NCBI RefSeq assembly: GCF_000747075.1
Contig: NZ_AVCH01000093.1
Span: forward strand, 1 to 38,486
From: Arenimonas malthae CC-JY-1
GTDB taxonomy: Bacteria > Pseudomonadota > Gammaproteobacteria > Xanthomonadales > Xanthomonadaceae
Length of the DNA stretch: 38,486 nucleotides
Reading direction: 5' to 3'
Part shown: positions 1 to 7,894 of the stretch, in pieces
Layout of the letters: each line of letters opens with the position of its first letter
How positions within the stretch are numbered: position 1 is the stretch's first letter
Position numbers and translations under genes: made by a program
Notes under the pieces: generated by a model
Told to the model about the DNA's origin: nothing
Seen by the model: the letters and a program-made list of their open reading frames with translations, nothing else
Databases searched by the model: none

Positions 1-901
1 GGCCGGGGCGCAGGTCGCGCGGCACGTGCCGCGCGTCGATCGCCGAGATCACGGCCGCGGCATCGGCGAACCGCCGCGCCGGTGCCGGCTGGAGCAGCCG
101 GTCGACCAGCCGGGCGACCCAGGCGGGCACGTCGGCGCGCACCTTGTCCAGCCGCGGCGGCGTGCGCAGCAACCGCTGGCTCAGCGACTCGGCCGGCGTG
201 CCGCCGGAAAACGCCGGCTGCCCGGCAAGCATCTCGTAGAGGATCAGGCCCAGCGCGTACAGGTCGCTGCGGGCGTCCACGGGCGCCGCGCGGGCTTGCT
301 CGGGCGACAGGTAGTCGGGCGTGCCGACGATGGTGCCGGACTGGGTCAGCCCGCTGGTTCCCAGCGAACGGGCCACGCCGAAGTCGCTGATCAGGGCCTT
401 GCCCTGGCCATCGAGCAGGACGTTGGAAGGCTTGAGGTCGCGATGCACGATGCCGTTGGCGTGCGCCACCGCCAGGCCGCCGGCCAGTTGCCGGGTGATG
501 GCGAGCGCCTCCTCCACGGGCAGCGGGCCCTCGCGGGCGAGCCGGCGGTCAAGGGATTCGCCGTCGACGAAGTCCATGCTGATGAACCAGCGGTCCTCGT
601 GGCGCGCGAGGTCGTGGATGCGGACCACCTGCGGGCTCGATACCTGCCGGGCAAGCAGGATCTCCTGCCGGAAGCGTTCGAAGGCCTCCGGCCGCGAGGC
701 CAGCTCGGGACGCAGCAGCTTCAGGGCGACCGGCACGCCCAGGTCCTGGTCGTGGGCCAGGTAGACGACGCCCATGCCGCCGATGCCGAGCAACTTGCGG
801 ATTTCGAAGCGGCCGCCGAGCACCGTGCCCGGCGTGAGTTCGGCGCCGGCGAACTGCCCGGTCAGGGTGGCGGCGTAACCGCTGCGGTCGGTGCCGGTCA
901 C
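1..901 (-). CDS. Serine/threonine protein kinase, C-terminal part cut by the window edge
   Basis: The first 300 codons of a Hanks-type Ser/Thr kinase are present; the rest lies beyond base 1. The fold is complete through the activation segment. A glycine-rich loop (GIGGMGVVY) lies near residues 39-47, the ATP lysine in VALK is K61, the catalytic loop HRDLKPSN spans 153-160 (D155, N160), DFG starts at D173, and GTPDYLSPEQ lies at about 193-202. HRD and DFG are intact, so an active kinase is expected. I chose GTG at 901-899 because it overlaps the TGA of the upstream FHA-GAF gene (GTGA), which implies translational coupling, and it leaves a normal-length N-terminus. The missing C-terminus of such kinases often carries a membrane helix, repeats or a sensor. 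Substrates are unknown; the coupled FHA protein is the obvious candidate partner (inference). Confidence 0.93.
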   Translation of the reverse strand, partial: MTGTDRSGYAATLTGQFAGAELTPGTVLGGRFEIRKLLGIGGMGVVYLAHDQDLGVPVALKLLRPELASRPEAFERFRQEILLARQVSSPQVVRIHDLARHEDRWFISMDFVDGESLDRRLAREGPLPVEEALAITRQLAGGLAVAHANGIVHRDLKPSNVLLDGQGKALISDFGVARSLGTSGLTQSGTIVGTPDYLSPEQARAAPVDARSDLYALGLILYEMLAGQPAFSGGTPAESLSQRLLRTPPRLDKVRADVPAWVARLVDRLLQPAPARRFADAAAVISAIDARHVPRDLRPG

Positions 902-1779
902 CGGCCGTCCCCGCGGGGCGCCGGCGTGAGCCGCGGCCAGGCGGCGCGCGACGCATCGGCGAGCTGCAGCTCGCTTCGACGCGCGGCGAGCCAGAGGGCG
1001 GCGCGTTCCGCGAAGGCCGACAGCAGGGCGAGGTCCAGCGCGGTGATGGCGCGGCCGGGCTCGCGACTGTCGGCGTAAACCAGGCCCAGCACTTCGTCGC
1101 CCACCGCAAGCGGCAGGCACGCCAGCGCACGGATCCCGCCGGCCAGCACGGAAGCGCGGGCACCCAGGCAGGCATCCTGGCTGGCGTCGTTGAGCACCAC
1201 GGCACGCCGTTCGCGCAGGGCCTGTTCCACGGCCCCGGCGCTGCCCGCGAAGGCCGGCGCGGCCAGGACCGAGGCATCCAGACCCTGCCAGGCGCGGACT
1301 TCCGGGCCCTCGGGGCCCATGACCAGCAGGAAGCCGCGTTCGCAGCCCGCCAGCTCGACCACGGCCGCCAGCGTGCCGCGCAGCAGGTCGGGTAGTGCGC
1401 GCGACTGTTCGAGCTTGCGCTGGTGCACGGCGGAGGCGTGCTGCCGGCTGCCCTGTTCCTGCCGGGCACGCGCGAGCGCCGCGTCGTCGAGCAGCCGGAA
1501 TTCGCAGGTGACGTCACCGAACCGCAGCCACGCATGTTCCCCCAGCGGCTCGTCCGTGGGCAGCCCGCCGTTCGCGGTGCTGCCGTTCTTGCTGCCCAGG
1601 TCGCGCAGGCGCCACGAAGCCGCCACCGGCTCGAGGCGGGCATGCGCGCGCGATACCGACGGATGCCCGAGCACGATGTCGTTTTCGGGCGTGCGCCCGA
1701 CCCGCGCCTGCTCCCCCGTGGCGAGGTAGAACTCGGCCGCGGCTTGCTCCGGCAGGTAAGCGGTCAGGCGTGCAGGCAT
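898..1779 (-). CDS. FHA domain plus GAF-like domain protein
   Basis: This cytoplasmic protein of about 293 residues has an N-terminal FHA domain, which recognises phosphothreonine. The FHA signature residues are visible: VGRTPENDIVL near 27-37, SVSRAHARL near 41-49 and GSKNGS near 62-67. Residues of about 110-275 look like a GAF domain (ERGFLLVMG, ALACLPLAVGDEVLGLVYAD), a fold that binds small ligands. I prefer ATG 1779 (MPARLTAYLP) to the in-frame start at 1800, because it puts the FHA domain at the usual distance from the N-terminus; the start is not certain. The stop overlaps the GTG of the kinase gene downstream. FHA proteins beside Ser/Thr kinases usually bind the phosphorylated kinase or its substrates, so a two-protein signalling unit is likely (inference). 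Confidence 0.88.
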   Translation of the reverse strand: MPARLTAYLPEQAAAEFYLATGEQARVGRTPENDIVLGHPSVSRAHARLEPVAASWRLRDLGSKNGSTANGGLPTDEPLGEHAWLRFGDVTCEFRLLDDAALARARQEQGSRQHASAVHQRKLEQSRALPDLLRGTLAAVVELAGCERGFLLVMGPEGPEVRAWQGLDASVLAAPAFAGSAGAVEQALRERRAVVLNDASQDACLGARASVLAGGIRALACLPLAVGDEVLGLVYADSREPGRAITALDLALLSAFAERAALWLAARRSELQLADASRAAWPRLTPAPRGDGR

Positions 1780-1861
1780 GACCCATCTTAGCCCCCGCAC
1801 ACGCCAGCGGGGGCAGGGGCGGCGCGGTCGGCTCAGCGCGGCGTGCGGCGCCGCCCGCCCC

Positions 1862-2686
1862 TCATGGGCCGTAGTCGCGCAGGTAGCCGATGCTGAAGGC
1901 CAGGGTGTCGAGGCCCGACAGCAGTTCGCCTGCGATGTTGGCGAGGTCGCGCGTCGCCCGCCACTGTTCGGGGATGTGCAGGCCGGCGCGCGCCGACACG
2001 CGTGCGCGCAGCGCGTCCACGCCGGCCATCGCGTCCGCGAATTGACCGTCGGCGACGGCCACTTCCACCTCGTCGATCAGGGCGTGAAGCGGTTCCGCTT
2101 CGGTGGCGGCCAACAGGTCGGCCTGGGCGCGCAGGTAGTCGAGCTTCTCCGCCACCACCGCGTCGGTGGGGCGAAGGTCGAGCACGACCACGAACTGGGA
2201 GAAACCGCCGGTGGTGCCGCGGGTGCGCACGCTGCCGGGTTCGACGGCGGAGGTCACGTCCCGGAACGCGCCGCCCAACGGCGCCTTGAACAGGCGGAAC
2301 CGGGAGCCGGCGGTGTAGGGCAGGGCATGGGTGTGCAGCTCGACGTGCACGCGGCGTTCGAACGCAAGGCCGCCCAGCGCGGGCGGTTCGACGGCCACCA
2401 TGGCCGGCAGTTCGGCCGGCACCGTGACCAGCCCGGAAGGCAGGCGGGCGAGCAGCGCCGGCGAATTCACGGCAACCAGGTCCGCGGCGACGCCCAGCGA
2501 GGCCGGCGAAAGGCCCTGGGCATCGTCGAAATCGAGCTGGACTTCCGCCAGCGGCGCCGTCGGGTTGCCAACCACCACCGTGGCGGTGTCGCCAGCGGCG
2601 GTCACGGCCACCGGAAGGGACTGGGACTGGGCGACCGGGGCCGCCAGCAGCATGGCCAATGCGAAGGTGCGGGACAACGTGCTCAT
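1862..2686 (-). CDS. Exported protein resembling DUF6689
   Basis: A 274-residue protein with a signal peptide (MSTLSRTFALAMLLAAPVAQS, cleavage near residue 21). It has a beta-rich body and a helical C-terminal third. Phrases such as VELHTHALPY, RLFKAPLGG and GGFSQFVVV match my memory of the DUF6689 family of Xanthomonadaceae, whose function is unknown. The start ATG at 2686 has an AGGGGG ribosome-binding site; longer in-frame starts up to 3091 would run back through the subtilase signal sequence and are rejected. It faces away from the subtilase gene across 250 bp, so the two may share control. The FHA gene follows on the same strand after 82 bp, which include a GC-rich inverted repeat (1817-1825 with 1848-1856, long loop, no T-run). 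Confidence 0.8.
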   Translation of the reverse strand: MSTLSRTFALAMLLAAPVAQSQSLPVAVTAAGDTATVVVGNPTAPLAEVQLDFDDAQGLSPASLGVAADLVAVNSPALLARLPSGLVTVPAELPAMVAVEPPALGGLAFERRVHVELHTHALPYTAGSRFRLFKAPLGGAFRDVTSAVEPGSVRTRGTTGGFSQFVVVLDLRPTDAVVAEKLDYLRAQADLLAATEAEPLHALIDEVEVAVADGQFADAMAGVDALRARVSARAGLHIPEQWRATRDLANIAGELLSGLDTLAFSIGYLRDYGP

Positions 2687-2936
2687 CGGGAACCCCCTGG
2701 AACCGCGCGTCCGATGCGCTGCAAGTAAGAAGGATGCGCCGGCCCGCGGTTTCCTGGCCCCGGGGCCTTTGGCTTTGACTCTAGCGCAGGGTAGGGAGGA
2801 TTCAAGCCCCTGTCTGTAGGTGATTTCCCCCAGTTCCCCTGGGGGCTCTGCCGGATGGGACGGGCCCGCCGCCGGGCGGAGGCTCTGCGGACCTTCACTG
2901 CGTCCGCCTTGGACGCGCCCTTCCCGGAGAGTCGCC
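2687..2936. promoter_or_regulatory. Divergent control region between DUF6689-like gene and subtilase
   Basis: These 250 bases hold no gene and must contain the starts of both divergent transcripts. The clearest structure is a 7-bp inverted repeat, CCCCCAG at 2827-2833 and CTGGGGG at 2839-2845, separated by TTCCC. It lies about 90 bases before the subtilase ATG, with the run GTAGGTGATTTCCCC (2816-2830) just before and overlapping it. No T-tract follows, so an operator or mRNA leader hairpin is more likely than a terminator. I see no convincing -35/-10 pair. Confidence 0.4.
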
Positions 2937-5438
2937 ATGTCATCCCGCACGTCCCGCCGCTTCCGTGTCTCCGCGCTCGCCGTTGGCCTGCTGGCCAGTG
3001 GCGTCGCCCTGGCCGAGGCCCGCCTCGACCCGCAGCTGGTGGACCAGCTGTCCTCGGCCCTGCCCACCGACGAACTGCAGATCGTCGTCACCTACGGCCA
3101 GTCCGGCCCGGTCAGCGCCGAGCAGGTCCGCGCGCTGGAGGCCATCGGCATCGAGAAGGGCGTGACCATGCACACGCTCCCGATCGCCGGCGCGCTTGCC
3201 ACCCCGGTCGAGATCGAGGCGCTGCGCCGTCGCGACGACGTGGTTTCGATCTACGCCAACGCACCGCTCCGCTTCTTCAACAAGGAGCAGCGCGAGATCT
3301 CGGGCGCGGCCCGCGTGGTCGAGCGCCCGGGCGATTTCGGCCGCGCGATTCCCTACAGCGGCCGCGGCGTGACGGTCGTCGTCAACGACTCCGGCATCGA
3401 CGCCACCCACGAGGACCTGAAGTTCGGCGAGAACGTGGTCGAGAACGTGCTCGCGCCGCAGAACATCCTGGCCGAGCTGGCGGACATCGCCGCGCCCGGC
3501 TTCGTGCCGATGACCTACCTCGAGGGCCAGCCCAATACCGACCTGGGCTCCGGCCACGGCACCCATTGCGCCGGCACCATCGGCGGCACCGGCGAGCGTT
3601 CCAACGGCCTGTACCGCGGCGTCGCCCCCGGCGCCGACATGGTCGGCTACGGTTCCGGCGGCGTGCTGCTGATCCTCGACGCCGTGGGTGGCCTTGATTA
3701 CGCCGCCACCCACCAGTTCACCTTCGATTCGCCGATCCGCGTGACCAGCAACTCCTGGGGCAGCTCGGGCAAGTTCGACCCGCTCAACCCGGTGAACGTG
3801 GCCACCTACGAGCTCTACAAGCGCGGCATCGTCAGCGTGTTCGCCGCCGGCAACGACGGCCCGGGCGAGGACACCCACAACCCGTATGCCCAGGCCCCGT
3901 GGGTGGTTTCCGTCGGTGCCGGCGAGAAGGACGGCGTGCTGACCTCGTTCTCCTCGCGCGGCAAGCGCGGCGAATCCGGCACCTTCACCATGCCCGACGG
4001 CCGCGAGTGGACCTACTTCAACGAACCGACGATCGTCGCCACCGGCGTGGACATCGTGTCCACCCGCGCGCTGACCGGTGCGCTGCCGCCGCTGGCGGCC
4101 GAGCAGGACGCGGCCAACCTCGCGCCCGAGCACCTGCCGTTCTATTCGCACATGAGCGGCACCTCGATGGCGACGCCGCACGTCGCCGGCATCGTCGCCC
4201 TGATGCTCGAGGCCAACCCGGGCCTGACGCCGGCGCAAGTGAAGGCCATCCTCGAGCAGACCGCGACCAACATGACCGGCCGGCTGGCCTGGGAGGCCGG
4301 CGCCGGCCACGTCAACGCCTATGCCGCCGTGGCCATGGCGCAGGGCCTGCGCGACGACTACGGCCGCACCGTCAACCTGCTGCGCGAGTTCAACGCGAAT
4401 GCCCTGCTTTCCCCGGGCGGCGAGCCGGTGCCGTTCTCGGTGTTCTTCTCGCCGGTCGGCGAAGTCGAGAGCCAGAGCTTCGAAGTCGGCGAGGACGTGG
4501 CCTGGGTCGCCGCCCGCGCCCAGGTGGATGCCAACACCATCGCCGTGGTGCTGACCGACCCGGATGGCGTGCGTTACGGCTCGTCGATCACCCTGCCGGT
4601 GCTGGGCGACACGGCGGTGACCGGTGCGCCCGGCAAGCCCGGCACCTGGACGGTGACCGTGCGCGGCATCGGTTCGGTGTCCGGCGTGGCGCTGGATCCG
4701 GCCGGGGCGACCAATGGTTACGCCGCGCCGGGTACCGTCAACGGCGAGATCAGCTTCCTGCGCAGCGCCGGTTACACCGGCCTGGACGACATCGGCCGCC
4801 ACCCGGCCCGGCAGGCGATCGAGTTCGCCGTCGCCAACCGCCTGGTGGACGGCTATTCGGACCGCAAGTTCCGTCCCGACCAGGCGATCAACCGCGCCGA
4901 GCTGGCCCAGTACCTGCTGATGGGCGCCAGCGTGCGGCAGTCGCTGCCGCTCGATGGGGGCCGCGCCGTCAGCGACGTCAGCGTCGACTCGCCGTTCTAT
5001 GCCTACGCCGAGGCCGCGGTCGCCAAGGGTGCGCCGCTGCGTGACCGCGCCTGGAACCAGGACGGCGTGATGCGACTGGTGAACGGGGCTTTCAAGCCGA
5101 GCGCCGGCGTCAACCGCGCCGACCTCGCCTACGCCCTGGTGCAGGCGCAGGGCCTGCAGGACCAGGCCCGGGCCTTCAGCGGCGACGTGACCGCCTTCTA
5201 CGACGGCCGCCGCGTCCCGGTGCTCGACGCCGCGGACATCCCGGCCGGCTTGCGCGGTTATGCCCAGCTGGCGCTGGACACCGGCGTGCTCAACGCCCGC
5301 TTCGCCATCGTGCAGGGCCCGTTCGACCTGCAGCCGCAGGTGGTGGCCTACTTCGATCCCGGCAAGCCGGTGACCCGGGCCGCCTATGCCGTGGCCGCCG
5401 GCCGCTACCAGGCGCAGTTCCAGGCCGCCGAGGACTGA
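2937..5438 (+). CDS. Exported S8 family subtilisin-like protease with C-terminal SLH-type repeats
   Basis: An 833-residue serine peptidase. It has a Sec signal peptide (cleavage near ALA-EARLD, residue 26) and an inhibitor-like propeptide region of about 45-110. The S8 catalytic domain runs from about 135 to 470, with Asp151 (VVVNDSGID), His207 (GHGTHCAGT), oxyanion Asn306 (AAGNDG) and Ser410 (SGTSMATPH). A beta-rich linker (480-600) follows. The C-terminal 220 residues look like three S-layer homology repeats: the first (about 622-662, VDGYSDRKFRPDQAINRAE) is clear, the second and third (about 690-745, 775-830) are degenerate. The start ATG 2937 has GGAGA upstream. A terminator hairpin follows at 5468. 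SLH repeats bind cell-wall polymers in bacteria with S-layers; in a gammaproteobacterium their ligand is unclear. An outer-surface or secreted protease is the likely role. Confidence 0.93.
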   Translation: MSSRTSRRFRVSALAVGLLASGVALAEARLDPQLVDQLSSALPTDELQIVVTYGQSGPVSAEQVRALEAIGIEKGVTMHTLPIAGALATPVEIEALRRRDDVVSIYANAPLRFFNKEQREISGAARVVERPGDFGRAIPYSGRGVTVVVNDSGIDATHEDLKFGENVVENVLAPQNILAELADIAAPGFVPMTYLEGQPNTDLGSGHGTHCAGTIGGTGERSNGLYRGVAPGADMVGYGSGGVLLILDAVGGLDYAATHQFTFDSPIRVTSNSWGSSGKFDPLNPVNVATYELYKRGIVSVFAAGNDGPGEDTHNPYAQAPWVVSVGAGEKDGVLTSFSSRGKRGESGTFTMPDGREWTYFNEPTIVATGVDIVSTRALTGALPPLAAEQDAANLAPEHLPFYSHMSGTSMATPHVAGIVALMLEANPGLTPAQVKAILEQTATNMTGRLAWEAGAGHVNAYAAVAMAQGLRDDYGRTVNLLREFNANALLSPGGEPVPFSVFFSPVGEVESQSFEVGEDVAWVAARAQVDANTIAVVLTDPDGVRYGSSITLPVLGDTAVTGAPGKPGTWTVTVRGIGSVSGVALDPAGATNGYAAPGTVNGEISFLRSAGYTGLDDIGRHPARQAIEFAVANRLVDGYSDRKFRPDQAINRAELAQYLLMGASVRQSLPLDGGRAVSDVSVDSPFYAYAEAAVAKGAPLRDRAWNQDGVMRLVNGAFKPSAGVNRADLAYALVQAQGLQDQARAFSGDVTAFYDGRRVPVLDAADIPAGLRGYAQLALDTGVLNARFAIVQGPFDLQPQVVAYFDPGKPVTRAAYAVAAGRYQAQFQAAED

Positions 5439-5467
5439 CGACCCCCTTCAGTCCCCGTGCCTGCACT

Positions 5468-5499
5468 GGGCGGCCCGCTCCGGCGGGCCGCCCTTCTTT
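5468..5499 (+). terminator. Rho-independent terminator after the subtilase gene
   Basis: An 11-bp perfect stem, GGGCGGCCCGC (5468-5478) and GCGGGCCGCCC (5483-5493), with a TCCG loop. It is followed by TTCTTT on the plus strand. It lies between the subtilase stop and the tail of the convergent lipocalin gene. The T-tract suits the plus-strand gene only. Confidence 0.8.
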
Positions 5500-6032
5500 C
5501 AGGGCTTGGGCGGATTGACCACCACGAGGTCGCCAAGGTCGTAACCCATCGAACGGGCGCGGGCCTTGAGCGACTCGAAGGTGGCGGCGTCCACGGTGGG
5601 TTCGCGGGTGAGGAACCACAGGTAGTCGCGGTCGGGTTCGCCGACGATGGCCCACTGGTAGTCGCGGTCCAGGGCGATCACCCAGTAGTCGGCCCAGACG
5701 AAGGGCAGGAAGGACAGCCAGGCCGGGGCGAAGCGCACTTCCAGCTCGGCGGCGCGTTCGCCGCTTCGGCGGGCGATGCCGTCCACCGACTGGCGGCTGC
5801 CGTCGGCCTTGCGGCAGGCGTTCACCACGCGGATGCGGCCGTCTTCGAGCGGCGTGTAGGTGGCGGTGATGTCGCCGGCGCACATGTTTTCGAAGCGGTT
5901 GGGCAGGCGGGCGATTTCGTGCCAGGTGCCGGCGTAGCGCTGCACGTCCAGCTCGGGCACGGCCTTGAGCGCCTGCGCCGAGGCGGCGGACGTGGCCAGC
6001 AGGCCGGCGATCAGGAAGAGGGTGCGGACCAT
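5499..6032 (-). CDS. blc: Bacterial lipocalin (Blc-type)
   Basis: A 177-residue protein with a signal peptide (MVRTLFLIAGLLATSAASAQ). The lipocalin signature is YAGTWHEIARLPNRFE near residues 33-48, and the family pattern continues with ADYWVIALDRDYQWAIVGEP and YLWFLTREP. Bacterial Blc proteins bind lysophospholipids or fatty acids and act at the outer membrane under envelope stress. No lipobox cysteine is seen at the signal cleavage site, so this copy is probably a soluble periplasmic protein rather than a lipoprotein, unlike E. coli Blc. Two cysteines (MCAGD and VNACRK) could form a disulfide. ATG 6032 has AGGAG upstream. The gene converges on the subtilase gene. Confidence 0.92.
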   Translation of the reverse strand: MVRTLFLIAGLLATSAASAQALKAVPELDVQRYAGTWHEIARLPNRFENMCAGDITATYTPLEDGRIRVVNACRKADGSRQSVDGIARRSGERAAELEVRFAPAWLSFLPFVWADYWVIALDRDYQWAIVGEPDRDYLWFLTREPTVDAATFESLKARARSMGYDLGDLVVVNPPKP

Positions 6033-6102
6033 GGCGTGCTCCTGGGGAAACCTGCCCCGAGGCTACGCCCGCGCCCGGCGTCGGGCCGTGAACGCGGCGC
6101 GA

Positions 6103-6438
6103 TCAGTCGCCCGGCGTTGCCGGCGCGTTCATTTCCGCGGCCAGCTTTTCCTGGAAAGCGTCGAAGTCCAGGCCCTGCGCGGCGGCTTCCTGGTGCGCCG
6201 CGGCGCGCAGCGTGGCGGAGAACACCAGCGTGGCCTCGCGGCCTTCGGCACGGGCCAGCGCGGCGGCGCGCTTGAGGATGGCCAGCACGTGCGCGGCGCT
6301 GTGCGATTCGCCCACGATGCGGCCGTCCAGGCCCAGCACCCACTGGCCGTCCTTGAACACGATGCCGCCGAGCAGCTTGCCCTGCGCGTCGCGCAGCTGG
6401 GCGTGCGGTTCGCCGAGTTTGTCGGCCGGGATGGCCAT
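6103..6438 (-). CDS. Small cytoplasmic protein of unknown function
   Basis: A 111-residue protein starting MAIPADKLGEP. It has no signal peptide, membrane helix or cysteine motif. The first half is beta-like (GGIVFKDGQWVLGLDGRIVG) and the second half is alanine-rich and helical. I do not recognise the family. ATG 6438 is preceded by AAAGGAA at good spacing, so I reject the much longer in-frame extension, which runs through the DUF2058 gene. It begins only 11 bases after the stop of that gene and is probably co-transcribed with it. Confidence 0.75.
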   Translation of the reverse strand: MAIPADKLGEPHAQLRDAQGKLLGGIVFKDGQWVLGLDGRIVGESHSAAHVLAILKRAAALARAEGREATLVFSATLRAAAHQEAAAQGLDFDAFQEKLAAEMNAPATPGD

Positions 6439-6449
6439 GGGCTTTCCTT

Positions 6450-6998
6450 TCACCAGATGAGGTCGTCGGGCACCTTGAACTGCGCGTAGTACGCGTCGTC
6501 CTCGGAACTCGTGGGGGTGGTCTCGCTGGCCTGGCCGTGGTCGAGCACCACCAGGCTGGCGTCGCGCTCGCGCACCTTTTCGCCGGCGGCGCGCGGCAGC
6601 AGTTCGTAGCGGTCGCCGAAGCGCACGATGACCACGCTGCCGGCGGCCAGCTTCCGGCGCTGGTCGTCGTCCACCAGCACGGTGCGGATGGCGCCGTCGG
6701 CGGGGAAGCGGTACTCGCTCTCGCCGGTGCGCGGCAATTTCTTGTCCTGGATGATTTGCCGGGCCTGGGCGGCCAGTTCGCCGGCGCGGGCCCTGGCGCG
6801 GCGTTCGGCTTCCAGGGCGCGGTCGCGTTCCACCTTCTCCAGGCGCACGCGCTCGGCCTCGCGCTGGATCTCCGCCGCATCGGACGGCGCCTTGCCCAGC
6901 CGCGCCTTCTGCTGCTCGCGGGCGACTTCGGCCACCTTGGACTTCTTGGCCAGGCCTGCCTTGAGCAGCTGTTCCTGGAGGGGGTTGGGCTTGGCCAT
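6450..6998 (-). CDS. DUF2058 family protein (YaiL-like)
   Basis: A 182-residue cytoplasmic protein. The start, MAKPNPLQEQLLKAGLAKKS, is the hallmark of DUF2058, a proteobacterial family once described as nucleoprotein or polynucleotide-associated enzyme regulators; the function is not settled. Residues of about 20-85 are highly charged and likely coiled coil (EREAERVRLEKVERDRALEAE-type heptads). The C-terminal part is globular and ends YYAQFKVPDDLIW, also typical. It sits upstream of the small 111-residue gene in one transcription unit and diverges from the YgjP-like gene across 72 bases. Confidence 0.9.
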   Translation of the reverse strand: MAKPNPLQEQLLKAGLAKKSKVAEVAREQQKARLGKAPSDAAEIQREAERVRLEKVERDRALEAERRARARAGELAAQARQIIQDKKLPRTGESEYRFPADGAIRTVLVDDDQRRKLAAGSVVIVRFGDRYELLPRAAGEKVRERDASLVVLDHGQASETTPTSSEDDAYYAQFKVPDDLIW

Positions 6999-7027
6999 CG
7001 TGCTGTCTTGCCGGGGAATTCCGCGAC

Positions 7028-7033
7028 ATCATA
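7028..7033 (-). promoter_or_regulatory. Candidate -10 box for the DUF2058 gene
   Basis: TATGAT on the minus strand, 30 bases before the DUF2058 ATG, in the context GGCTATGATG. The same GCTATGAT core forms the -10 of the tRNA-Phe promoter in this window. I find no recognisable -35 box at 16-18 bp. Confidence 0.35.
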
Positions 7034-7070
7034 GCCTCCGCCCGCCGCCCACGCCCTTTCCCCGCCGCCG

Positions 7071-7568
7071 ATGACCGCCCTGAAGTACCTCGCCGGCTAC
7101 CCCGAACCCCTGCAGGCGAAGGTGCGCGAAATGCTGGGGCAGGGCCGCCTGGGCCCGATGCTGGCGGAGAAATACCCGCAGGCGCACGCGGTGCGCAGCG
7201 ACCGCCAGCTCTACGAGTACGTGCAGGAACTCAAGGACCGCCACCTGCGCCAGTCGGTGCCGCTGGCCCGGGTGGCCTACGACGGCAAGCTGCAGGTGAT
7301 GAAACACGCACTGGGCACCCACACCGCCGTTTCCCGCGTCCAGGGCAGCCGGCTCAAGGCCAGCCGCGAGATCCGCATCGCCACCGTGTTCCGCGACGCG
7401 CCGGCCGAGTTCCTGAAGATGATCGTGGTGCACGAACTGGCGCACCTGAAGGAAGCCGAGCACAACAAGGCCTTCTACGCGCTGTGCACCCACATGGCCG
7501 CCGACTACCACCAGCTCGAATTCGACCTGCGACTGTGGCTGACGCAGCGGGAGCAGGGCGGGGCCTGA
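7071..7568 (+). CDS. YgjP-like zinc metallopeptidase (DUF45)
   Basis: A 165-residue cytoplasmic protein with the zinc motif HELAHLKEAEHNKAFY near residues 122-137. This is HExxH followed by a third ligand His, as in the YgjP/DUF45 metal-dependent hydrolases related to SprT and wzx-type M48 folds. Members are often found near restriction or housekeeping genes, but substrates are unknown; peptidase activity is inferred from the motif. The N-terminal half (about 1-80) is helical and includes YEYVQELKDRHL. It is followed by a bidirectional terminator shared with the convergent tRNA-Phe gene. Confidence 0.82.
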   Translation: MTALKYLAGYPEPLQAKVREMLGQGRLGPMLAEKYPQAHAVRSDRQLYEYVQELKDRHLRQSVPLARVAYDGKLQVMKHALGTHTAVSRVQGSRLKASREIRIATVFRDAPAEFLKMIVVHELAHLKEAEHNKAFYALCTHMAADYHQLEFDLRLWLTQREQGGA

Positions 7569-7584
7569 GCTTTCCGCGGCGCAA

Positions 7585-7620
7585 AAACAAAGGCCTGCGT
7601 TTGCACGCAGGCCTTTGTTT
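7585..7620. terminator. Bidirectional terminator between ygjP-like gene and tRNA-Phe
   Basis: A 16-bp perfect stem, AAACAAAGGCCTGCGT (7585-7600) with its exact complement at 7605-7620, and a TTGC loop. A-rich and T-rich ends flank both sides, so it can end transcription of the plus-strand metallopeptidase gene and of the minus-strand tRNA. Confidence 0.88.
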
Positions 7621-7626
7621 GGATGA

Positions 7627-7702
7627 TGGTGGCCGAGGACGGAATCGAACCGCCGACACGGGGATTTTCAATCCCCTGCTCTACCAACTGAGCTACTCGG
7701 CC
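7627..7702 (-). tRNA. tRNA-Phe (anticodon GAA)
   Basis: A 76-base cloverleaf on the minus strand with encoded CCA. The acceptor stem is GGCCGAG/CTCGGCC with discriminator A. The D-arm is GCTC-AGTTGGTA-GAGC. The anticodon stem is GGGGA/TCCCC around the loop TTGAAAA, which gives anticodon GAA (Phe). The T-arm loop is TTCGATT. Its promoter lies at 7746-7775 and its terminator at 7585-7620, so it is a single-gene unit. Confidence 0.97.
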
Positions 7703-7745
7703 AGGAGTCTGGCGACGCGCGGGGCAGGGCCCGGGCGAGCGCGAG

Positions 7746-7775
7746 ATCATAGCCGAGGCAGGCGGGCCGAGGCAA
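7746..7775 (-). promoter_or_regulatory. Promoter of tRNA-Phe
   Basis: On the minus strand, -35 TTGCCT (7775-7770) and -10 TATGAT (7751-7746) are separated by 18 bp. Both match the sigma-70 consensus well. The expected start of transcription is near 7739, giving a 5' leader of about 37 bases before the mature tRNA end at 7702. Confidence 0.7.
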
Positions 7776-7894
7776 GCCGGGGGAGGCCGTAAATGCGTAC
7801 TGAATGCCCCGCCGGCGGCGTATGGGCGCTTCACGCGGGCGGGAGTAGGGTTGGGTGCATGGCCCTGCACGGCCATCGCCCAAGGAGACCCGCC

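Noticed and set aside
1..2686. Type VI secretion (PpkA/Fha) link for the kinase-FHA pair
   Set aside because: No other T6SS gene (tss, vgrG, hcp) appears in the window, and kinase-FHA pairs occur in many other contexts.
2940..4802. A 620-codon minus-strand open frame under the subtilase gene
   Set aside because: The composition is shadow-like (GVDAG, VVAQAL repeats), with no domain motif, and the plus-strand frame encodes a complete protease.
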